This document shows, one piece after another, positions 1 to 4,895 of a DNA stretch of 5,993 bases. Source of the DNA: Sulfurovum sp. bin170 (lineage in GTDB: Bacteria > Campylobacterota > Campylobacteria > Campylobacterales > Sulfurovaceae); the NCBI RefSeq assembly GCF_010892395.1, contig NZ_JAACKB010000001.1, positions 1-5,993 of the forward strand, read 5' to 3'. How positions within the stretch are numbered: position 1 is the first letter of the stretch; each line of letters opens with the position of its first letter. The notes under the pieces are model-generated. The model saw only the letters and a program-made list of their open reading frames with translations. It did not search any database and was not told where the DNA came from. Position numbers and translations under genes: made by a program.

Positions 1-18
1 AGGTGCTAACATCAAATT

Positions 19-27
19 CCCCCCCCC
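19..27. repeat. C9 homopolymer tract (G9 on the minus strand)
   Basis: Nine consecutive C residues stand out in otherwise AT-rich sequence. Poly-G/C tracts of this length are known slippage-prone contingency sites in Campylobacter and Helicobacter relatives. Two plus-strand frames are open from the left edge through the tract, ending at TGA 54-56 and TGA 83-85, so it could lie in the 3' end of an upstream gene. On the minus strand the G9 run sits six bases before an ATG (12-10), so it could instead lie in a divergent gene's leader. The window is too short on this side to decide. Confidence 0.6.
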
Positions 28-61
28 TACTATTTGCAAATCATCACAAAATCTGATATTT

Positions 62-140
62 TATACAATGCTTTCATTGCTGTGATTATTTTATTTTAAT
101 TCTTTATGTTTTGAATATACAATCCAATAATATAACTACA
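62..140 (+). promoter_or_regulatory. Putative promoter region of the ETF operon
   Basis: The leader before the first gene is strongly AT-rich and contains two copies of TATACAAT (62-69 and 116-123), each a plausible -10-like element. A TTGAAT at 111-116 followed by TATAAC at 131-136 is another candidate, but its 14-base spacing is short. Campylobacterota housekeeping promoters often lack a clear -35 box, so the exact start cannot be chosen by eye. A CAATG/CATTG inverted repeat (66-70/75-79) and ATTGCTGT (76-83) mirrored by ACAGCAAT (138-145) might be operator half-sites. This is a regional call, not a mapped promoter. Confidence 0.3.
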
Positions 141-165
141 GCAATAGAGTGATTTTAAAAATATG

Positions 166-171
166 GGAGAG
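166..171 (+). promoter_or_regulatory. Ribosome binding site that sets the ETF-QO start
   Basis: GGAGAG lies six bases before the ATG at 178. The upstream in-frame ATG at 163 has only AT-rich sequence before it and would place this Shine-Dalgarno motif inside the coding region. The site therefore supports initiation at 178, giving a protein that begins MSNHDV. Confidence 0.7.
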
Positions 172-177
172 TGCTTA

Positions 178-1842
178 ATGAGTAATCATGATGTAATTTC
201 AACCGATGTGTTAATTGTAGGAGGTGGACCTTCTGGACTAGCTACTGCAATTGAACTGGCAAATCAGTTGAAAGAAAAAGGCGAAGAGAAGAGAATAATG
301 CTCATCGAAAAAGGTAGTGAGATTGGTTCACATATCCTGTCAGGTGCAGTAATTAGACCAAAGGTATTTAAAGACCTTCTAACAGCAGAGGAGTTTGATG
401 GGATTCCATTTGACTCACAAGTTACTACAGATGTTACTGTAAAATTGAATGATAGTGGAGAGATGGTACTTCCATTCCATCCACCATACATGAACAATGA
501 TGGCAACTACATAGCATCACTTGGGAAGGTTTGTAAATATTTAGCTACTATCGCAGAGGCAAAAGGTGTAGAGATATATACAGGTTTTTCGGTTGATGAT
601 ATGCTCTACAATGCTGATGGCAAAGTAGCAGGTGTCAAAACCAAAGATACAGGTCTTGACCACAATGGAGAGAAGCAGAAGAACTACCAAGAGGGTACAG
701 TTGTTGAAGCTAGTATTACAGTTTTGGCAGAGGGTACAAGAGGAAGTCTTGCTAAAAAAGTAATTGATAGATTTAACTTGGACTCAGGGAAGAACCCACA
801 GATTTACTCTCTTGGTGTAAAAGAGATTTGGTCAGTGCCAGAGGGTAATATCGAAGCAGGTGCAGTTTACCACACATTTGGCTTCCCATTAAAAGACAAA
901 TCAGAATTTGGTGGTGGATTTATCTATGGTCTGACTGACAATAGAGTAGCTCTTGGATTGGTTGTTGGACTTGACTATGCAGACCCAAGTTTTGATACAC
1001 ATGCAGCGATGCAGATTTGGAAAACTCACCCATATGTCTCTAAGTTTTTAGAGGGTGGAAAAGTTATTGAGTTTGGTGCAAAAACACTGCCAGAGGGTGG
1101 ATGGAACTCCATGCCTAAGTACTTTGATGACAATTTAATGATTGTTGGGGATAGTGCTGGATTCTTGACTACTGCTAGACTTAAAGGAATTCACCTAGGT
1201 GTTCGTTCAGGTATCTGTGCCGCGAGAACTGCTATGAGTGCATTTGAAAAAGGTGACACTAGCAAAAATACTCTTGTTGAGTATGAAGAGAGAGTTAACA
1301 AAAGCTTTATCTATAAAGAGATGTACCCAATTAGAAACATGAGAGCTGTTATGAATGACGGTATGGTTCTAGGTGGACTCAAAATGGGTGTTCAACTTGT
1401 TACTGGTGGTACTTGTCTATTTGTACCTAAGACTATCTCTGATGCTGATGAGACTCAAAAGATTAGCGACTACAAAGGTGTTCCATTTACAGAGAGATTT
1501 GCAGGTAAACTAGAGTGGGATAAGAAGATTACATTTGATAAAGTAACTGGTGTATTTCACTCAAAAGCGATGCATGATGAGCATCAGCCTGTTCACCTTG
1601 TAGTGAATAATCAAGCCCAGTTCCAATCTTCTAATATCGAAGAGTATGGATTGCCTGTAGCGGCTGCTTGTCCTGCTGAAGTTTATGAGCTTCATACCGA
1701 CAGAAATACAGGTGCTAAATCGTTAAGACTCCACGCAGAGAACTGTGTACACTGTAAAACATGTGACATCAAATCACCAAACGGTGGAATAACTTGGACT
1801 ACACCTTATGGTGGTGATGGCCCAGAATATAGTAATATGTAA
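178..1842 (+). CDS. Electron-transfer-flavoprotein:quinone oxidoreductase (ETF-QO)
   Basis: This 554-residue protein is the expected length for the family. It oxidises reduced ETF and delivers the electrons to the membrane quinone pool; the quinone is probably menaquinone if the host is epsilonproteobacterial (inference). An N-terminal FAD dinucleotide-binding motif GGGPSG is at residues 15-20, followed by an acidic EKG (44-46) and the family stretch ILSGAVI (53-59). AEGTRGSLAKK and VKEIW segments follow, then the second FAD motif GDSAGFL (324-330) with the KGIH stretch. The C-terminal iron-sulfur domain has Cys498, Cys523, Cys526 and Cys529; the 25-3-3 spacing matches the [4Fe-4S] ligands of mitochondrial ETF-QO, and the end GGDGPEYSNM resembles that family's C-terminus. 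No transmembrane helix is evident, consistent with a monotopic membrane protein. The start at 178 is preferred over 163 because GGAGAG lies just upstream. It is followed after 18 bp by the ETF gene, almost certainly in one operon. A FixC-only assignment is less likely because FixC lacks this C-terminal cluster. Confidence 0.95.
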   Translation: MSNHDVISTDVLIVGGGPSGLATAIELANQLKEKGEEKRIMLIEKGSEIGSHILSGAVIRPKVFKDLLTAEEFDGIPFDSQVTTDVTVKLNDSGEMVLPFHPPYMNNDGNYIASLGKVCKYLATIAEAKGVEIYTGFSVDDMLYNADGKVAGVKTKDTGLDHNGEKQKNYQEGTVVEASITVLAEGTRGSLAKKVIDRFNLDSGKNPQIYSLGVKEIWSVPEGNIEAGAVYHTFGFPLKDKSEFGGGFIYGLTDNRVALGLVVGLDYADPSFDTHAAMQIWKTHPYVSKFLEGGKVIEFGAKTLPEGGWNSMPKYFDDNLMIVGDSAGFLTTARLKGIHLGVRSGICAARTAMSAFEKGDTSKNTLVEYEERVNKSFIYKEMYPIRNMRAVMNDGMVLGGLKMGVQLVTGGTCLFVPKTISDADETQKISDYKGVPFTERFAGKLEWDKKITFDKVTGVFHSKAMHDEHQPVHLVVNNQAQFQSSNIEEYGLPVAAACPAEVYELHTDRNTGAKSLRLHAENCVHCKTCDIKSPNGGITWTTPYGGDGPEYSNM

Positions 1843-1846
1843 GCAG

Positions 1847-1852
1847 AAGGAG
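1847..1852 (+). promoter_or_regulatory. Ribosome binding site of the fused ETF gene
   Basis: A strong AAGGAG sits eight bases before ATG 1861 within the 18-bp gap after the ETF-QO stop codon. There is no room for a separate promoter or terminator, which supports co-transcription of the two genes. Confidence 0.8.
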
Positions 1853-1860
1853 TAGAAAAT

Positions 1861-3810
1861 ATGACAATAATTAGTTTAATGAAACAGGTACCACTACCAT
1901 CTGAGATGAGAATGGGTGATGATGGTTTAATGGATAGAACAAAAGCGAAGTCGATTATTAATATCGACTGTCAATATGGTTTGGAAGCTGGTCTTCAAAT
2001 CAAGAGCGAGTACCCAGATGCGAAACTTATCGTATGTTCAATGGGACCTCCATCGTTTAATGAATCGCTAGAGAATGCTTTAGCGATGGGTTATGATGAA
2101 GCGTATCTGCTTAGTGATAGAAGATTAGGTGGGTCAGATACCTACGCTACTGGTCTTGCTATCTCTCATATGTTAAAACATCTAGGATATGGAAAAGGTC
2201 TTGATGAAGATTTCATCATCGTTGCAGGTCGTCAGACAAGTGATGGTGATACAGCTCATGTACCTTCACAAGTTGCTGAATTTATGGGAATCCCACAGGG
2301 AACATTTATAGAAACAGCTGATTTTGTAGATGGTAAAGTTCATGCAAAGAGAATTATCGAAGGTGGTTATCAGATGATGAGCCTTCCACTCCCTTGTGCG
2401 ATGAGCTTCACTCCAACAGGAATTGACCCAAGAAGAGCAACACTAAGTGGAGCTGTAAAAGCTAGAAAAGCTGAAATCAAGATGTTTAATATTGATGATG
2501 TAAATCTAGGAACAGAGCTTATCGGACTTGGAACTCCAGGTGAAAGTGGCTCTCCAACTATCGTATCAAAAGTGGCAACAATCAAGAGTGAAAGAGCTCC
2601 TGCAAAAATTGCAGAGGGTCACAATGAGGTAGAGTTGGTTGATTCACTTCTAGCTCATATGAAAGATGGTAAAAATACCATTGAAGTAAAAGCCAAAAAA
2701 GCTAAAAAAGCCAAAAAAGTAGATGACACACTCAAAAGAATCGACTTTAGAAAAGGTGCTTCTGGTATCTTGACATGGGCAGAGATTGTAAAAGGTGAGA
2801 TTTCGAGACCATCTTTGGAGCTTTTGACACCTGCTAGAGACCTTGCAAACTCTCTTGAAGAGGGGACAAAAGTTACAACTCTTCTGATTGGTAAAGATAT
2901 TGGAGGTTTGGCACAAGAGCTTATCTATCATGGTGCTGATGAGGTGATTGTGGTTGATGATGAGAGACTTGAAGAGTATAGAATTCTGCCATTCTCTGAA
3001 ACTTTTGCACAAGTGATTAGAAAAATTGACCCAGAGATTGCACTATTTGCGGCAACTACTGCTGGACGAGAACTTGCTCCAAGAATTGGTGTAAAAACAG
3101 ACTCAGGTGTAACAGCTGACTGTACTGAACTACTTATTGGTGAGCATAAACACAGAAACAGAGAGACCAAAGAGCAAGTTATCTATGGTCCAATCTTGGA
3201 GTCAAGAAGACCAACTTATGGTGAGTCTAAACTGGCTACTATTATCGGTTTTGTATGTCCTCAAATCTCAACTGCGAGAGCAGGAACATTTGAAGTACCA
3301 GATAGAGATGAGAGCAAAGAGGGTGTGATTTCCCAGTTTACACCAACATTAGATGAGTCAGAGTTTGTATCTGAAATCATCGAAACCGTTATCGGTGAGG
3401 GTGGAATGCAAGGTCTCTTTGAAGCTGATATCATCGTAGCAGGTGGACGAGGAACTACAAGTGATGGTATGCAGATGGTAAAAGACTTAGCAGAAGCACT
3501 TAAAGAGCAAGGCGTTAACGCTGAGTGGGCTGCGAGTCGTGTTATGGTTGATGAGGGTGTATCAGAGTATGCTAGACAAATTGGTCAAACAGGTAAAACA
3601 GTAAGACCAAAAGTTTACATCGCTATTGGTATCTCTGGTGCTGTTCAGCACATTGCAGGGATGAAAGAGTCTGATACTATTGTAGCGATTAATAACAATG
3701 CCAAAGAGACTATTTTTGCAAATTCTGACTTTGCTATTGTGGGTGACTATGCTGATGTGGTTCCAGTGCTTATCGAAAAGGTAAAAGCTGGATTTACATT
3801 TGGATTGTAG
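1861..3810 (+). CDS. etfBA: Fused electron transfer flavoprotein, beta and alpha subunits in one chain
   Basis: This 649-residue protein joins two subunits normally made separately. Residues 1 to about 270 are ETF beta: the start MTIISLMKQVPLP matches the beta N-terminus, and GRQTSDGDTA (123-132) is the nucleotide-binding segment. Residues 278-287 form an Ala-Lys-Lys repeat linker. From about 295 onward the chain is ETF alpha, with GILTWAE, TADCTEL, GGRGTTSDG (528-536), SR (559-560), GQTGKTV (575-581), GISGAVQH (590-597) and AIN (609-611), which form the C-terminal FAD site. The protein is a soluble electron carrier from flavin dehydrogenases to ETF-QO, encoded just upstream. The DGDT-type beta motif resembles FixA and bifurcating ETFs rather than the AMP-binding DDD type of mitochondrial ETF, so a second FAD in the beta half is possible (inference). 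AINNN replaces the common AINKD. The stop codon TAG is part of a REP-like element. Fused beta-alpha ETFs are known in some archaea. No partner dehydrogenase is visible here. Confidence 0.93.
   Translation: MTIISLMKQVPLPSEMRMGDDGLMDRTKAKSIINIDCQYGLEAGLQIKSEYPDAKLIVCSMGPPSFNESLENALAMGYDEAYLLSDRRLGGSDTYATGLAISHMLKHLGYGKGLDEDFIIVAGRQTSDGDTAHVPSQVAEFMGIPQGTFIETADFVDGKVHAKRIIEGGYQMMSLPLPCAMSFTPTGIDPRRATLSGAVKARKAEIKMFNIDDVNLGTELIGLGTPGESGSPTIVSKVATIKSERAPAKIAEGHNEVELVDSLLAHMKDGKNTIEVKAKKAKKAKKVDDTLKRIDFRKGASGILTWAEIVKGEISRPSLELLTPARDLANSLEEGTKVTTLLIGKDIGGLAQELIYHGADEVIVVDDERLEEYRILPFSETFAQVIRKIDPEIALFAATTAGRELAPRIGVKTDSGVTADCTELLIGEHKHRNRETKEQVIYGPILESRRPTYGESKLATIIGFVCPQISTARAGTFEVPDRDESKEGVISQFTPTLDESEFVSEIIETVIGEGGMQGLFEADIIVAGGRGTTSDGMQMVKDLAEALKEQGVNAEWAASRVMVDEGVSEYARQIGQTGKTVRPKVYIAIGISGAVQHIAGMKESDTIVAINNNAKETIFANSDFAIVGDYADVVPVLIEKVKAGFTFGL
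2692..2718 (+). repeat. Three tandem 9-base GCYAAAAAA units encoding the ETF linker
   Basis: Three in-frame copies of GCC/GCT followed by AAAAAA encode (Ala-Lys-Lys)3 between the beta and alpha halves of the fused ETF. Each unit contains an A6 run. Gain or loss of whole units would keep the frame and change linker length, while slippage within an A6 run would shift the frame and could in principle release the beta half alone. Confidence 0.85.
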
Positions 3811-3832
3811 GGGTCAACCCGTGTGTTGACCC
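3807..3832 (+). repeat. REP-like palindromic unit 1 (GTAG head, hairpin)
   Basis: A 26-base unit starts with GTAG, followed by a perfect 8-bp stem GGGTCAAC (3811-3818)/GTTGACCC (3825-3832) around a six-base CCGTGT loop. A GTAG tetranucleotide 5' of an imperfect palindrome is the hallmark of REP elements mobilised by RAYT (TnpA_REP) transposases. The TAG of the head is the stop codon of the ETF gene. The hairpin is followed by TTTAATTT, so it may also act as a weak transcription terminator or protect the 3' end of the ETF mRNA. Confidence 0.7.
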
Positions 3833-3835
3833 TTT

Positions 3836-3846
3836 AATTTCAAAGG
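3836..3846 (+). repeat. Direct repeat AATTTCAAAGG, copy 1
   Basis: This 11-base sequence occurs again unchanged at 3883-3893. It overlaps the spacer and the first two bases of REP-like unit 2, so the two copies bracket that unit. The pair could be a duplication made when the unit arrived, or it could be chance in AT-rich DNA. Confidence 0.6.
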
Positions 3847-3870
3847 GCAGACACATGGGTCTGCCCCTAC
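3845..3870 (-). repeat. REP-like palindromic unit 2, inverted relative to unit 1
   Basis: On the minus strand this 26-base unit also starts with GTAG (3870-3867) and forms an 8-bp stem, seen on the plus strand as GGGCAGAC (3845-3852)/GTCTGCCC (3859-3866). It matches unit 1 at 19 of 26 positions. Six of the seven differences are three compensated base-pair swaps in the stem; the seventh is in the loop. The two units face each other across 12 bases, like the inverted REP pairs called BIMEs in enterobacteria. Confidence 0.7.
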
Positions 3871-3882
3871 AAATAAAAATAA

Positions 3883-3893
3883 AATTTCAAAGG
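3883..3893 (+). repeat. Direct repeat AATTTCAAAGG, copy 2, containing the mdh ribosome site
   Basis: This second copy of the 11-base sequence ends in AAAGG (3889-3893), eight bases before the ATG of mdh at 3902, and serves as its Shine-Dalgarno motif. The preceding stretch 3867-3890 is AT-rich but shows no clear -10 and -35 pair, so mdh may depend on read-through from the ETF genes past the REP-like hairpins or on a weak promoter here. Confidence 0.65.
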
Positions 3894-3901
3894 TTAATAA
3901 T

Positions 3902-4852
3902 ATGACAGGAAGAAAAGTAGCAATAGTAGGAGCAGGAGCCGTAGGAGCAAGTGCAGCGTATGCTTTGGCATTGAGTGGAACATGTCATGAGATTTTACTC
4001 TATGATATTTTCCCAGAAGTAGCCATAGGTAAAGCGATAGATATAGCACAAGCAACTAACTACGCTCCAAGAGGTACAATTGTAAGAGCCGCGATTAAAC
4101 CAGAAGATTTGAGTGAGTGTGATGTGGTCGTAATTACCGCAGGTGTTCCAAGAAAAAAAGATATGACCAGAGCTGACCTGCTTAATATCAATGCTGGTAT
4201 TGTTAAAGAGGTTACAGAGTATATCAAAGAGTACTCGCCAAATGCGATTATCCTTTGTGTCTCAAACCCTCTTGATGTTATGACCTATGTGGTACATCAA
4301 GTGACAGGTTGGGATAGAAATAGAATCATTGGTATGGGTGGAGCATTGGATAGTTCAAGAATGTCGTATCAAATCTTTCAAAAAACAGGATTTGGTGCAG
4401 CACAAACTCGTTCTATCGTCATCGGTGACCATGGTGAAAATATGATACCTTATCCAGAAGTAACAGGTGTTGGTGGTATGCCTTTGACTCAAATTTTATC
4501 AAAAGAGGATATTGCTGATATTGTTGATAAAACTAAAAATGGTGGTGCTGAGATTGTAAAATATCTCAAAACATCTGCATTTTACGCTCCTGGTCGTGCT
4601 ATCTCATTTATGATTGAAGCAATTTTGAGTGATGAAGAGAAAGTAATACCAAGTTGTGCTATGCTTGATGGTGAGTATGGTTATACAGATATTACAGTTG
4701 GTGTTCCATGTGTTATTGGTGCGAATGGTGTTGAGAAGATTATTGAACTTGATTTTGATGAAGATACCAAAGCTAAATTTGCTAAATCTGTTGAGTCTAT
4801 TAGAGAAAATATAGAGATCTTACGAGATGGTGGATTTTTTGATAAGCTCTAG
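3902..4852 (+). CDS. mdh: Malate dehydrogenase, NAD-dependent, LDH-like type
   Basis: This 316-residue cytoplasmic enzyme of the citric acid cycle interconverts malate and oxaloacetate with NAD(H). Length and sequence match the LDH-like malate dehydrogenase group found in many bacteria and archaea. The NAD-binding motif GAGAVG is at residues 10-15, with Asp35 after the second strand (LLYDI) favouring NAD over NADP. Substrate residues are Arg84 in AGVPRK, Arg90, Asn122 in SNPLD, Asp150 and Arg153 in LDSSRM, and catalytic His177 in GDHGENM. Arg84 occupies the position that is Gln in lactate dehydrogenases (LDH residue 102), so malate is the expected substrate. An A7 run (4153-4159) encodes part of this specificity loop. 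The gene lies 91 bp after the fused ETF gene, behind two REP-like hairpins, and is preceded by AAAGG. It ends at a bidirectional hairpin facing the glutamate dehydrogenase gene. Confidence 0.95.
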   Translation: MTGRKVAIVGAGAVGASAAYALALSGTCHEILLYDIFPEVAIGKAIDIAQATNYAPRGTIVRAAIKPEDLSECDVVVITAGVPRKKDMTRADLLNINAGIVKEVTEYIKEYSPNAIILCVSNPLDVMTYVVHQVTGWDRNRIIGMGGALDSSRMSYQIFQKTGFGAAQTRSIVIGDHGENMIPYPEVTGVGGMPLTQILSKEDIADIVDKTKNGGAEIVKYLKTSAFYAPGRAISFMIEAILSDEEKVIPSCAMLDGEYGYTDITVGVPCVIGANGVEKIIELDFDEDTKAKFAKSVESIRENIEILRDGGFFDKL

Positions 4853-4868
4853 GCTATCATAAAGATTA

Positions 4869-4892
4869 AAGCTAGAGATTATTCTCTAGCTT
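4869..4892. terminator. Bidirectional hairpin terminator between convergent mdh and glutamate dehydrogenase genes
   Basis: A perfect 10-bp stem (AA plus GCTAGAGA at 4869-4878 pairing with TCTCTAGC plus TT at 4883-4892) closes a four-base TTAT loop. It begins 16 bases after the mdh stop and lies three bases beyond the glutamate dehydrogenase stop. On the minus strand it is followed by TTTAATCTTT counting the stem's last two T's, a reasonable U-rich tail; on the plus strand the tail is weaker (TTCATCTATTT). CTCTAG overlapping the mdh stop (4847-4852) could pair with CTAGAG (4872-4877) as an alternative fold. Confidence 0.75.
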
Positions 4893-4895
4893 CAT

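Noticed and set aside
5..30. CCCCTAC at the left edge as a third inverted REP-like unit
   Set aside because: The three-base TAC after the C run resembles the end of unit 2, but there is no matching GGG-containing arm upstream, so no palindrome forms.
30..77. Minus-strand 15-residue open frame (MKALYK...) ending in TAG
   Set aside because: It has no ribosome site and is short enough to be chance in AT-rich DNA; it is not supported as a leader peptide.
163..177. Upstream in-frame ATG as the ETF-QO start
   Set aside because: It has no Shine-Dalgarno motif before it, while GGAGAG inside this stretch is well placed for the ATG at 178.
2650..3170. Long minus-strand open frames inside the fused ETF gene
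   Set aside because: They lie opposite a clearly conserved protein, lack family motifs and ribosome sites, and are antisense shadows of its codon usage.
3807..3893. CRISPR array or riboswitch in the ETF-mdh gap
   Set aside because: There are only two palindromic units in opposite orientation and no regular spacers, and no known riboswitch core was recognised.
4153..4159. A7 run in mdh as a frameshift site
   Set aside because: It encodes conserved Arg-Lys-Lys of the substrate loop and the frame is intact on both sides; runs of this length are expected in AT-rich genomes.
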